64,000 nucleotides of DNA from positions 2,542,001 through 2,606,000 of the forward strand of contig JAGMVK010000006.1 of assembly GCA_020747065.1 (NCBI GenBank), written 5' to 3'. Below the pieces are notes generated by a model that was given only the letters and a program-made list of their open reading frames with translations, was not told the DNA's origin and made no database searches. The position numbers and the translations under genes were made by a program. Within the stretch, counting starts at the first letter, position 1; every line of letters begins with the position of its first letter. The stretch comes from Cadophora sp. MPI-SDFR-AT-0126 (Eukaryota > Ascomycota > Leotiomycetes > Helotiales > Ploettnerulaceae). This document shows, piece after piece, positions 23,748-35,314 of the stretch.

Positions 23748-25114
23748 ATGGGCCAAACTAAGTTGACGGACTCCCAGATACATGACCTTGTCATCGTCGA
23801 GAAATTTAGTGCCGTCCTTTCCCTCACCGGCACTACACTCATTATTACTTCCTTCTTGAGCATAAAATCCTTCCGGAAGCTGTCATCGACACTCATATTC
23901 TATGCATCTTTCAGCAACGTCCTCTCCAATGTTGCCCACCTCGTCGGCGTATCAGGAATCCATGCCGGACGTAATAGTGTACTCTGCCAAGGCCAAGGCT
24001 TCCTTCAGCAGTCGTTAGTATTTCCGCCTAGAAATTGTCTGTTGGAGAGCTAACGCGCCGAATACGGTAGGTTCATGCCCGCAGATGTCCTTTGGTCCTT
24101 GGCTATGGCCATTAACGTCTACCTTGCACTTTTTCATCACTATGATGCTGCATCGTTGATGAAATTGAATCGGATATATCTCATCGTCTGCTATGGGCTA
24201 CCTTTTGTTCCAGCCTTCGTCTGTCTATTCATCAGTTCCAAACATCGTGGGAAAATATATGGAGATGCTACTGTAGGCTTCCATTGTCCTTTCTTAGTAT
24301 TGCAATGCTGAAAAGGTCTCAATAGCTGTGGTGCTGGATCTCGACCGAATGGGGGACCCTACGAATCACCACATTTTATGGCCCGATCTGGATAGCTATG
24401 CTGACCACGATTATCATATATATCCTGGTTGGGAACATGATTTTTAAGAAGCATCGGGAGCTCAGAAGTTTGTCTTACGGCGAGGGACATCTCAGCAGAC
24501 GGAACAACCATCCCTTTAGTGGAAGGAAAACAACTGAAGTCCAGATTTCCAGCAGTACTCAACAGGGCAGAGGGCCCTATGGCAGCTCAGCAAACAACAA
24601 CCTTCCACCACCCGACACAACCGCAAGGATAAATCAATATTCCATCACGATATCCAGTCTGCCACCTGACCAAGAAAGCCAGCACCCGAGACCATCACCT
24701 ATACCCCAAGCCGCCGCCGATAACCGCTTCAGGATAGGAGGGGTTGATAATCTCACATGGGCGTACACAAAATGCGCTGCACTCTTCGCTGCCTCGTTGC
24801 TTATTACATGGGTACCTTCCAGCGCAAATCGTGTGTATAGCCTTGTGGCTGTTGGGACCGTTAGCTACCCTCTAGCTGCCCTGTCAGCATTTGTACTCCC
24901 TCTGCAAGGCTTTTGGAACAGCATCATTTATTTCACAACGTCAAGAGCAGCTTGCAAGGAAGCCTGGAACTCGAGACCGAGGATGAGGCGGAACTCGAGA
25001 CCAGGGATGAGGGGGAACAAATCTCATATCCGGTTGAGCTCGGTTGGTAGTAAGGATCAGGGAACTGAAAGCATGATAGAATTGTCTACCAATAAGCCTA
25101 GCCGTTCATCCTAA
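23748..25114 (+). CDS. cAMP-receptor-like G-protein-coupled receptor
   Basis: A 418-residue model from three exons: 23748-24013, 24071-24272 and 24326-25114 (1257 bases). It belongs to the fungal class related to Dictyostelium cAMP receptors. Seven hydrophobic segments are visible, starting at FSAVLSLTGTTLIITSF. The family-defining core is conserved: MPADVLWSLAMAINVYLALF, YGLPFVPAFVCLFI, GDATLWCWISTEWGTLRI and TFYGPIWIAMLTTIIIYI. The third intracellular loop is long (about 110 residues, Ser/Pro-rich). TM6-7 follow (SLLITWVPSSANRVYSL...). The C-terminus has two near-identical units (SRPRMRRN, SRPGMRGN). Splice sites gttagt and gtaggc are slightly weak, but phase and motifs agree. The receptor would signal from the plasma membrane through G proteins; the ligand is unknown. 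It is intact although its neighbour is destroyed by RIP. Confidence 0.88.
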
Positions 25115-25441
25115 GTTGACAAATTGAATACCCCTGATCTGTTTGACTATGTTCTCTCTTGATAACGAGACACCAATTGTGAACAAAGAAGCGATAGTCT
25201 CTAGGGAAGAACCTGACATTGGCAGTAAGTATTGACTGACAGGTCCACCAGCACAGGTATTTGTTAACACAACGCAGCATTTACTTTGTAGATTGTATGC
25301 AGGCCAACTTCGCACGGATTTATCAGCACAACGAGTTATACTCTTTTGCGGATAGTGTACAACAAAGATCTCAATATTTAGACCGGGTTGTTGAACAGTC
25401 TGCTATTGAAAAGAATACATATGAGAGGCGGTTGACAAATT
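25115..25441. other. Convergent intergenic region, no gene seen
   Basis: Lies between the GPCR stop and the 3' end of the sugar-transporter pseudogene. Only short ORFs. Confidence 0.55.
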
Positions 25442-27047
25442 TCAGATCTTTTCTGCATGTACAGCCTGCGTCTTCTCAAAGACAGGATCCTTGCCAGCCC
25501 CCATCGCTACCGCCTTCTCAGCATTAACATCCAAGCCCAATTCCCTCATGGCATTAACACCCCGACAAACTATTTGGCCCATCGAAAATCTCAGCCACTT
25601 CCTCCAAACCCTTGCCCTTGGTCTCAGGGAAGAAGAAGTAAATCAACGTGAAATTGATACCAATTACAACGCACCATACAATGTAGTAGCGCCAGGCAAT
25701 AGCATCCATGGCAACAGGGTTAGCGAAGCTGTTGTAAAGCCCGGCTAGATTCCCCGTTAGTTGGTAAAGCATGGATGCCTTTGCGCGGAGCGAATATGGC
25801 ACCACTTCCATGATGTACGTGGGCGCGACAGGCGAGCACATGTAGTAGCACAAGCTGAAGAGGAAGATCATGACTAGGTCGGCAGAAGCCAAACTATAGT
25901 CTTTGAAATTACGCTCTTAGTTCAGCGCAGAGCAGACGGTCCAGATGATATAAGACAGGCCCATGCCGCCTATTCCACAGAGGAAGAGGCGGCGCCGACC
26001 GGCTCTATCGGCGAGGGTAGCGAAGAAAATAGCAGTAAGGAAGCTCCAGATAGAAAGGCATCCGTTGATGATGAGTTAGGTATGAGGATTAGTAATGCCG
26101 ATTGTTTTAAGGACTTTAGACAGGTAGTAGGAGGTGAGGCCGTTGCCGGACCACTGTAGCATGGCGGGGATGAAGAGGGCAAGGAAGAGACGGTGCTACA
26201 TGCCTTTGGTAGCCACCCATTCCGACCAGCGAGACAACTTTTGCATCTTTTCAACCTCTAGAGTTGCTGTAATCTCGGCTATTTCAAAGCGCACCAGGCG
26301 AGAGTTAGTATCGCCGTCGGCATGGTATTTTGTCGGGATGTCTAATGCTTCCTAGCTGCGACCGTTGTAGATGAGCCATCTAGGCGACTCCGGGGCAAAT
26401 AAACTCAAGATTGCCTAGATAAGGGAGAAGACGCATTAAAGGACGCTGGGGATTCTCCAGCTCCACGACGAATCGGTTATCCTGAAGGTGCCATATGTGA
26501 CCCAGGCCGCGATGAGTGATCCCAGCGACTATGTACAGAGGTAGAAGGACACGAGTATGCCTCGATATGTTAGGTACGCGACCTCACTCAGCAGTGGTAG
26601 TGCAGCGGTAGCGACGATACCAAGACCGAATCCCACGAAGAAGCGTGACACAACGAACATGCTATAGTTGATAGCAGCAGTCTGCAGGATTGAGCCAAGA
26701 ATAATGATCAGAGATCCTCCACAAATAGGGTATCGTCGTCCGAATTTCTCGCAAAGTTGGGAAGATATCAAGACCGAAATCAAGATGCTACCCGTTGGAC
26801 CGAAAGTCATTGCACCGAGTCTTGTGCCAGTCAGCTTCCCAAAGTATGCCTGCCACTGTGGGAGGGCTTGCATGCTATTAAGCATACTGCTGTCGTACCC
26901 TGAGGCTATCTGAGTGAGGAGCGCACATAGCATAAGCGTATTAAGCTTGAGGAGGGTAGTGTCCCTATACTAAGGCTTCGCTCTCTTGGGAATGACATCC
27001 TTGAGGGAAAGCCCTTCGAAGTTGTCGAAGTTAGTGATGTCTGCCAT
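25442..27047 (-). pseudogene. MFS sugar (hexose/lactose-type) transporter, inactivated by RIP
   Basis: Reading from the ATG at 27047 gives MADITNFDNFEGLSLKDVIP and then a typical sugar-porter core: SGYDSSMLNSMQALPQWQAY, EKFGRRYPICGG, GFGLGIVATAALPLLSEVAY, PESPRWLIYNGR, the inner block ADRAGRRRLFLCG, and the C-terminal FFPETKGKGLEEVAEIFDG. It is interrupted by eight in-frame stops. Each sits where the family or reading implies Gln or Trp: after AKP, LCT, PSVL, FSLI, NGRS, TKGM, NPHT and SALN. All are TAA/TAG, as made by CAA/CAG-to-TAA/TAG or TGG-to-TAG change. A single-base shift separates GPNS from CRGVNAMRELG. The last frame then runs to TGA at 25444-25442. A GGCGAT hexanucleotide repeat lies just 5' of the start. 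The original protein would be about 535 residues with 12 spans. Confidence 0.88.
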
Positions 27048-27236
27048 GGCGATGGCGATGGCGATGGCTTGTCTGGGTACTCGTCCGTCCAACCAGGGAT
27101 ATCAAGCAGGCAAAGTGGGCTGTAGTTGTAGTTATAGGGGAATGAAGATGAACAATGTGAGGATGGATGAGTTAGAAGTAATAGCAACGTGCGACGAGTC
27201 CTTTATCATATGTCTTCCCAATAAGTTGGCAACTTA

Positions 27237-29069
27237 ACGTCTCACCCCTGCTTTCCGCCCACCCCTACATTTCGCCCACCCCACTAATTCCGTCACCTGA
27301 TTTTCAATACTTAATATTTCTATTTTATATTAACTTTTATATAAGATATTATAGAATCTAAATCTCCTTTGCTTTCTAATTCTATAAGTTTAATTTAGTG
27401 TTCTCTAGTTACGATTTAAGCCTCTTTAATTACACGTGTTCTTATAAATTAAGAATTTAGATTAATCAGGACTTTCTTTCTTTTCCTTAACTATACTTAC
27501 TCTAATCTCTCTTTTAACTCTTTAACTCTTATATTTATCTTTCTTAATTTATAGTCTTTTTTATTTATTTCCTTTATAATCTTTTTAAAAAGTAAATAAT
27601 TAATTAGAAGTTAGTTATATAATCTATTAATTAAGGTACGAATTTATATATATATCTCTTTTCGGTTCTTTAGAGTATATAACTTAATTAAAGTATTAGA
27701 AACTTCTAGAAATAGTATTAGTATCTCTTAAAGCTTTAAGAGAGTCAGATTTATTAATTTATTACTATTTTCTAAGAGTAAAGGGCTTATTAATAGCTTT
27801 ACTATAGAGACTAGCTATAGACTAGTAGTTCTCTACTTAGCCTTAATATTTAAAGCTATAATACTTTCTTAGCGTACCTTCTTATAGTATATAAGGAAAT
27901 TACGCTTACTAATTAGTATAGAATTAATTATTAAACTTAACTTTTAAAGCTCTTTTTAGTAAGTATACTTAAGAGATAAGAAAACTATTAAATTAAGAGG
28001 TTATAAGATATATAATATATATACTAGTAAGAAAAGAAGGTAGATATTATACTCGAGGTACCTTTAAAGGAAATCTATAGTGTTATAGCTTCTATAGCTA
28101 TCTAAAATAAGAAGTCTTATTAAATAATCACGTAATTCTGTCTAAGAGATAAAGACCTTTTCTAGCTACTCTAGAGCTATCTAATTAATTATCTACTTAT
28201 TTTCTATAGCTATAAAGTACTATAGATTAAATATATTTAATTGTAATAGAAACTATTATTATTAGATTAATTTTCTCTTATATATTATAGCTGGAAATAT
28301 AGAGAGACCTAGTACGGATATATACTTAATAATTATTATCTAAGAGCGTAAGCTTAACTATTTTCCTTAAACCTTATATACCTTAGTACTCTTTACTATA
28401 TATCTATTAAGACTATAACCTTCTATAATACTAGTCTTATCTATATTCTATTATTAAAAAGCTAGAATTACTTTAATTACTAGAATTACTAATTTTTAGA
28501 ACTATAGCTTAATAACTTTAGAATAAGTATTATTAATATATATAGAATTAACGTATATTTACTTCTTAATCTTAAAAATAGAATTCTAAGCTAAAAGCTA
28601 TATTATCTAGTATTTTCTAAATAAGTAATAGTCTTCTTAAAGAGCTAAAAGCCTCTCTCTAAAAACCTATATCTATATATAAGTAACTCTATAGCTAAGA
28701 AACTCTTAAGTTAAAATCTAATTAGTTAATTAATCTTTAATTATAGTAAGGAGTCTTTATAAGTATTTAGTAGCCTCTTTATATAATTATATTATTATAT
28801 TCCAATTATAAAGAGTAGATCTTAAAATACCTTACTTTAAATATACCTTCTATAAGGACTTACTATTTATAATCTCCTTAATAGTATATATAATATTATA
28901 TTTAGTATATTAAGGCTTTATAATAAGATTAATATATATTCTAAATTTCAAGAAAATCAATTAAAAAATAAAATATTAAATAATTATTAAAGTTAGGTAG
29001 TATAAAAAGCGGTGAGGTCAAGCGAGGTAGGCGGAATGTAGGGGTAGGCGGAAAGCAGGGGTGAGACGT
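27237..29069. mobile_element. RIP-degraded Tc1/mariner (Fot1/pogo-type) DNA transposon with TIRs
   Basis: An 1833 bp element. Its left end acgtctcacccctgctttcc is matched by the inverted right end ggaaagcaggggtgagacgt, and the inverted match continues for over 40 bases with only a few C/T differences. A TA dinucleotide flanks both sides (27235-27236 and 29070-29071), the target duplication of the Tc1/mariner superfamily. The interior is extremely AT-rich and TpA-rich with no ORF, as expected from heavy RIP. Element size, TIR length and TA duplication fit the Fot1/pogo group. No transposase motif survives, so the subgroup is an inference. It sits about 190 bp upstream of the RIP-killed sugar transporter. 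Confidence 0.88.
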
Positions 29070-29071
29070 TA

Positions 29072-30149
29072 AAGCGTGGAGAAGGGCATCGGACGAAGTC
29101 ATGTCCGGCGGGGAATGAAAATTGCACATACAGGACAAGTATGGGGAAGCTGGGATTAAGCGGGGTATGACCATGCATCCTGGCAATCATCCCAATAATT
29201 GCCTCAATTATTGGCTGTTCTCGATCCACGCACGGGCAGTGGGACATCTCTCGGCGTTCCTTTCCCCGACAACACTACGTGTCTATCGACAGGCATATCT
29301 TACAGTAACTAAGATCAGTTCTTGGAGAGTTGGAGTCGATAATAGTTATTTAGTGCACCTTACCTTACCATTTCCTTTACAATGCTGATAGATGGCTTTC
29401 TTGCTCTTCCTTTCCTAGTCTGTTTATCCTTCCACCCCGCCCTTCTCACTAGGGAAGTTCTCATCAAAGCCAAACAGCTTCAAGGGCCATCTACAAAATA
29501 GTTGCCGTTAAAAACCAATACGTGCTAGCCTTCCACTCCAGAAGTATGAAAGTCGCAGAAACTAACAATAGTTAGTGCAGCGTCGTCAAATGATAGTGTA
29601 CCATCAGAAGATCTCATAGATGATATCCAACCAAACTCGGCAGTTCCAGCATCAGTCTCATTCGACGCCTCAGCAACGGCATCCAGCCTCCTCATAGACT
29701 TCCCCGAGCTGTTCTCTGAGAAGGTGATCGCCAAAATTTGGCTCAATTTGCTCTCCTGCTTCTGCGAATTCTACAAATTCATGTAATTGCTCATGTATCC
29801 CCTTAACTGCCGCATACAGGTCTTTTCAGGGTGCTGCGCTGAAGAGAGGCGCTAAGGTTACCCAAATTACAGGGCATGCACGCTAAGGCGGCGAATTACT
29901 CGCTTAATTAGGCTCTCACTACAGGCTCTTGCAGGCTTTGGGCAGACCTGTTTTGAATGGCAGTTAAGGGGATATATATATGCCAACCAAACAATAGCCA
30001 ATGAAACCCGTCGATTGCCCCGATTTCTCTGCTCATCTCAAGACAACAATCTCGCCTGCATATATGTTAGCAGTTATCGAGAATATGGCTGGGACTAGGC
30101 GGAGCAGAGGAAAAGAACAGGACCTACATATACTCCCTACATTCTCCCA
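29072..30149. other. Intergenic region around a MITE, no supported gene
   Basis: A minus-strand open stretch at 29525-29746 (SENSSGKSMRRLDAVAEASN) looks mildly coding but has no recognisable family. The rest is short ORFs and the MITE described separately. Confidence 0.45.
29798..29972. mobile_element. 175 bp MITE-like element with TIRs and TA duplication
   Basis: The left end tccccttaactgcc is the exact inverse of the right end ggcagttaagggga. A second inverted block (acaggtct / agacctgt) follows after a short gap on each side. TA flanks both ends (29796-29797 and 29973-29974). It has no coding capacity and normal base composition, unlike the RIP-degraded element nearby. The end sequence differs from the larger transposon, so that element is not its obvious parent. 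Confidence 0.8.
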
Positions 30150-30153
30150 TGCC

Positions 30154-32920
30154 TTACTTTCTCGACGCTCGCCGCCTTAGGCCAGCCGTAACACGGAGAT
30201 ACACAATCCTGGGTACTGGTTGCCATTCATGAAACCGCCAAACAGGCTGTGGAAGCTCAACATCTGCACCAGAATCAAGCAGCTGCTGAACAATCTCTTG
30301 CTTTCCTAGCTCATAGCCAGCTGTACAACCCTTCCACAAGCCATACCTATCTCCGTTGGTCCGTCGTACTGGAGAGAATGACTCAGGTCGTGGTAGCCGA
30401 CATTAGGATCCGCGCCGCTCGCGAGCAGCAACTGAACTAAGTCTGTGTTTCTAACATAAACGGCTCGCACGAGTGGCGGGATGAATTCTTCGGGCTCTGA
30501 GATGTCCCGGAAATAGCAGCCGTCCAGGTAGTGCGGAGGGGGAGGTCGATCTGAGTCTTTGAAGTCACAATTGACACCGTTCGCGAGCAGGATTTTGACA
30601 ATTGCGGCATCCTGTCGACTCACGGCTAGAGATAGGGCTTTTGTTGAGGGTATGCGGTCGGGTTTCTCTACTAGGACCTTGACAAGTTCTTGATTGCCCT
30701 TCTCCACTGCTTTTATCAATGCAGGTCCTCTTACTCCGAAAGTAAGATTCGCGTCGGCGCCGTTGTCGAGGAATAATTTCGCTAGTTCGAGGTTTTCATG
30801 CTCTGTGGCCCATTCCAATGGAGTTTGTGAGGAGGGGGTGAGTTGAATGCTCAAGTCCATGCCATACTGCAGTAGTTGTGGGATCGTGTTGATGTATCCG
30901 GCTTTAATAACACTTCGAGTGCCTCATTTTTCTGACTTTGACTGGGCAGCTTGTGAGGAGAATCACCGCGGCCAACTTGGACTGCAGAGTCGAATTCAGT
31001 TGTTGCTACAGTAGCCGAGGATATAAGTGTTGCTGGTATTTCACTAATTGCGGAGTGTGTAAAATCAGAATCGATAGGTTGTTTTGCGTTTGTGAATCGA
31101 TTGTGGAAGTAAAATGCTTCAGACGTCTGTCCCATATTAGCATCCATGCGTTGCTCTTCTCCGGAACCCTTTCAGCTCGTTCTGGGTGTGGAAGGGGATT
31201 GTTTTTATTCGACAGCGCGGACGGTTCCACCTGTGCATCTTCCCCTGGTAGAGTGACCGATACGACATGGTCCTCGCCTGAAGTCAAGTCCTTGTCTGAA
31301 ATGTTGGTTTCCATATTGCTCTCGATCTTACGTGCCGGTCGGCTGTACGAGAATCCACTGAACTGTTGTCGTAGTCCCTCGGCGATGGTGTGGTCCGCAT
31401 ATTGCTTGAAGGGCATTGCGAAGTAGCTGGGCTTGAAAGTGGGTTCATATCTTTGCTGGAGAAGCTTCTGCCAATCTATATCATCGAAGAATGTATCGTC
31501 TTTGATTTTAGAGGCTCCGTTTGCTCCCAATCGTTGCTGGGGTTTGGGGTTGAGAAGCTTGATTAGGATGTCCCTGGCGGTTTGGGGAAGCGAACCAGAA
31601 AACTGAAGGGCTTCGGAGAGGATCTTGCGGTGTATTTCATTGGTGTACTCGTCGCGTCATAGAAGGAAGGCAATCCTGTCAGCATTTCAAATAGCAAAAC
31701 GCCCAAGGTCCACCAATCTGCCACCTTAGAATGAGCTTGGCCGGAGAGTTGTTCAGGAGCGGGACACTCGAGCGCTCCAAATTTAGTCCGATCCTCATCG
31801 TTAATACCTGAATGGAAGAGAGAGAAATCGCATAGAACAACATGTCCCAAGGAATCCAGAAGAATATTCCCGGGCTTCAAAGCACGGCAAGTAATGTCGA
31901 GATTGTGCAGATACTCTACTGCACAAAGAAGCTCGGCAGCATAGAATCTCGACCTATCGACCTCAAAACAACGCCGCCTCTGAAGGTAATAAAAAAGGTG
32001 CCCGCCACTGAAGAATGGTGAGAGGAGGTATAAGTTCTCAGGTGACTGGGAAGCAAACGTGAGGGGCGCGATGAAAGGGTTGTTGATCCCGAAACGGAGT
32101 TCACTTGCCACTTCAGACCTGGAAACAATATCGGTTCTCCGGATCGTCTTTAAAGCGTAGAGTCGCTGCGTATCTTTCTTCCTTACCCGGAAAATGCTTC
32201 CCGAGCTTCCTTTCCCAACAGCATCCAAATATTCGACAGCTTCTATCTTCGATGTCTTGTTCTCGACGTATTCAACGAATCTTTCCCGTACCGTCTTGAA
32301 CGTCCAGCCACTCTACGAGAGGCTTCTCATTTTCAAACAACGGGATGATTCTGCCTGTGCCAAGAGATATATCTTGACCTCCCTTAGAAATATCTGGATT
32401 CGTGAGGTAAAGATGAATGACCAACTCAGCAGCCTGGGAAACGTCAAAGTCGTAGGAAGTCTCATGTCCTTCCCATAACGGGTTTTCTGTCGTTCCTGAC
32501 ACGGAACAGACAAAAACTTGCGACTTACCAAAATCCAGAAGAGCGTAAGGCAAGAAGTGGTGGTGAGAACCCTGACTGGAGGAACCTGGCACTTTGACTT
32601 TATCATCCTGGGCGAGAGATTCCTGTTGATGGCGATTGAACACTTCCTTACACTGATCTGGTGGGGAAAATCCAACGCCTTCGAAAAGGGATACGACCAA
32701 GGTACCAGTCCTGGGCAGGCCAGGCCACTGCGTCGGAATAATTTTGGAGGCGGCTAGACAAATTAGCAAGGCACGACGGGCGTAGTTATAGTACGGACTA
32801 ATACCTATGGCATTTTGGGGAGCAGAGCTGCCGTTCTGCATATCTTTGGTTGGTGGCGAGATTGAAGGGTCATCCGCTCGTGGATCAAGCCCAGGACCGG
32901 TTTTCACAAGCTCTGTGACA
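30154..32920 (-). pseudogene. C2-domain AGC kinase (Sck1/Sch9-like) with C-terminal ankyrin repeats, frameshifted
   Basis: Domains in order: a C2-like region (GTLVVSLFEGVGFS, LLDFGKSQVFVCSVSG, WLDVQDGTGKIR); the AGC kinase core (VGKGSSGSIFRV, YALKTIRR, ADWWTLGVLLFEMLTGLP, PQQRLGANGASKIK, YEPTFKP); the AGC tail (FSGFSYSRP); a WMLIWD/AFYFHNRFT segment; then ankyrin repeats (TPLEWATEHENLELAKLFLD, DLVQLLLASGADPNVG, EIVQQLLDSGADVELP). At least five frameshifts break it: after GTGKIR, between FYD and DEYTNE, after LIWD, after EVLLK, and after QLAM. The catalytic loop is also degraded: CR-A-LKPGN replaces YRDLKPEN, and DFS replaces DFG. No ATG opens the first exon. An intact relative would be a cytosolic growth-signalling-type kinase; this copy is dead. 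Confidence 0.85.
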
Positions 32921-33626
32921 TAATACGCTGGTTACCAGATGTGACTGCGTAAAGCATACAGGGACTGTGCCTACTCTTAACTAACTTCCAACTTGGTTTT
33001 GACAATTTTTGGCGTTCATGTAGCGGAGAGATGTTGAGTCCAAAGAATCGTGTATATTCTATTGCGATTTGTGCCTACCAACTCCAACATCACGGTAGAA
33101 AAACAGAAACCTTCGCCGAACGTGCTTAGCCGTTATTGCCGCGCGCGAACTACAATAAGCGCGTGCACGAACGTGTTCAAGCCTGAAGATCACGTAACAG
33201 TAATAATAATGTATAACAGTAAAAATAATAAGAAAATAATATTATAAAATACTTAATAACATAAGAGCTAATAAAGTAATAGAAGAATGAAAATTAATAT
33301 TTGTGGTCGTTGCAATCTCTTAGAAAATAAAGATAAAATATCCCTGCTTCCCTAAATTTATTAGCGGCTCCCCAAAAATCCGCTGGAAATAAAGGCAAGT
33401 AGCGGGCCGCTCGAAGATTAAGCTACAAAGCGACAACGCAGATTATTATATCCTAGTGAGAGGAGGAGTTTGTAGTGTTTAGATATAGCCACAATATACA
33501 GCTCAAATAAATCATATAAGATATTTCAATATTTTAATAAAGTTTAAGCTGCTCAAAGTGAAAGCACGTCTGAATTTTCTCGGCACGGAGGGGGGTGGTT
33601 TCTTACTATGGCAGGGAAATGGACCG
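32921..33626. other. Intergenic, AT-rich, no gene
   Basis: Includes an AAT/ATA-rich stretch (33200-33290) and a GC-rich patch with alternating cgcgcg (33139-33165). Nothing coding is supported. Confidence 0.55.
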
Positions 33627-35314
33627 TTAATCGTAAAAATTAACAATATAAGCCTGAGAAGCTGGCAAATTGATCGTAGCAACGCGATCCGCATTCCCCA
33701 GTACGTAGAAAGCATCATTGCGTACTTCAGTAACAACCTTTCCCAAACTAGCGTATGTCCATTGGCAGCCTCTCCAAGTAATGTCAGAGACAAGACCGCG
33801 TGCCCCATTCGGTGACTGGAATCGCTGAATATATAAGTTTGACGTCAGCCCGACTGGGATATGGAGCTTGAAGTTAAAAGATGGACGAGGCGAGGTGCCG
33901 ATATTCCACCCTTGAAGATTGATAACGGCGATGCGCTTGAGCTTGCCGTTCTCGTAAGCGCCATAAGCAGTGTAAAACTCGGATTCGTAAATGAGAGAGA
34001 CTTTGACGACTGCTGAGCCACCACCAATGAATGATGCAACGAACTGTTGCGCGTAGTATGTGGGCTTGACGTTTGGCGTCGCACCTCCAACTGGCCAGGC
34101 AGTCCAGGGAGAATTGCCCGACTCAGCTCGGAGAAGAAATGACACTTTAGAAACGTCCTGGATTTGTTAACGATTGACTTTCCTTGAAGAGTTTTGGGGA
34201 AGACTCACCTGTACCATAGCGTACAGTTGCATATCGACAGCCCATAATGCTTCCCCAAAGTTTTGTTGAAAGCTGAAATCACCAAGTTGTCCATTACCAA
34301 CTTCGTCAAGATAGAATGGGATTTTTGGATAGTTTTGTTTCATGTATCTACAAGATGTCAATATCCATTTTGAGGAATGTCTCCTGAATCACTCAGGCCG
34401 TATGGGGGCCGGTCTTACTGAATAGCTGGTCTGTAAGTCAGCATTTTCGCCTTTATGGCTGTGTGATTCATCAACTGTGATTGCAAAGTTTGGGAGGTAG
34501 ACGTTTGGTAGCTGTATGAAGTTAGTTTCGAACTCTCAAACAGTATCAATGGACCTACTAATGCATAGCAACAGACTTGATATTGCCGTTAGCATTAATT
34601 CCCATAGGGAAGATAGTTGGTCTAGGAAAGTTAGTCCGAGCCTCGAGCAGCAAGGGGTACCTACGCTATATTGTCACTAGCACCACGGTCGTTCTGACTA
34701 TCAATGGCCTGGAAGGCTGTATTGTTTTGCAATAAGCCCGTATCAATGATCGCTTGCTCAAATCTCAAAAACCGGTTGACATAGGTTTGGTGATCCGCAC
34801 CACCACCAGAGAATACGATCCAGACATTCTCCTCGTTTCCCAGTTCGACTCCCCAAAGCCTGTCTGGACCGATATTTTTGTAGGCCTCGCGAAAGAACAA
34901 GACGCTATCCGTGATGTTATTTGGTGTCATGGGGATTTGGAACATATAGTCGACATCTTTGATGTTATTGAATGACTTGAAGAAGCTTGGGGGGTAATGT
35001 CGATAAGTTGCAGGCTCGTCAGGCTTAAAACGGGCTCCGATATCTCCAGATGTTCCACCAACGCGAATCCAGGGTCGGCCACCAGTAACAGCCAGCAAGG
35101 ATGAAATCAGGTTTGCGTTGAAGACATTGGGGGTGTTGCCTATGCCGAGTGTGGAATTTGCTTCATCGGTTTCAAGGGACCAAGAAGTGAAGGCTCGGTC
35201 GATGGGGCCATGTGCATTGACTGGTACATCATGAGCAACTGTTATGTCGATATCTTGAATACTGAGACTGACAAGAGTTGCGAGGACCACGGCGGGGATG
35301 ATTTTGAAAAGCAT
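33627..35314 (-). CDS. Secreted GH79 glycoside hydrolase (beta-glucuronidase type)
   Basis: A 491-residue model from five exons: 35314-34665, 34621-34559, 34511-34419, 34347-34209 and 34157-33627 (1476 bases). The start is MLFKIIPAVVLATLVSLSI, a clear signal peptide; an upstream in-frame Met at 35386 would bury it. GH79 enzymes are retaining hydrolases acting on glucuronides, such as those of arabinogalactan or proteoglycan. The acid/base Glu is expected in GVELGNEENVW (about residue 161), and the nucleophile in FYLDEVGNG (about residue 284). Other conserved blocks are RPWIRVGGTSGDIGARF, VAMHYYQ, and the C-terminal beta-sandwich (INLQGWNIG; ITWRGCQWTYAS). The introns are 43-71 bp. It faces the kinase pseudogene at its 3' side and a long gene-poor stretch upstream. 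Confidence 0.9.

Noticed and set aside
31563..32228. Functional pseudokinase
   Set aside because: Although the catalytic Asp and DFG are altered, five frameshifts across the locus show the whole gene is dead, so a working pseudokinase is not supported.
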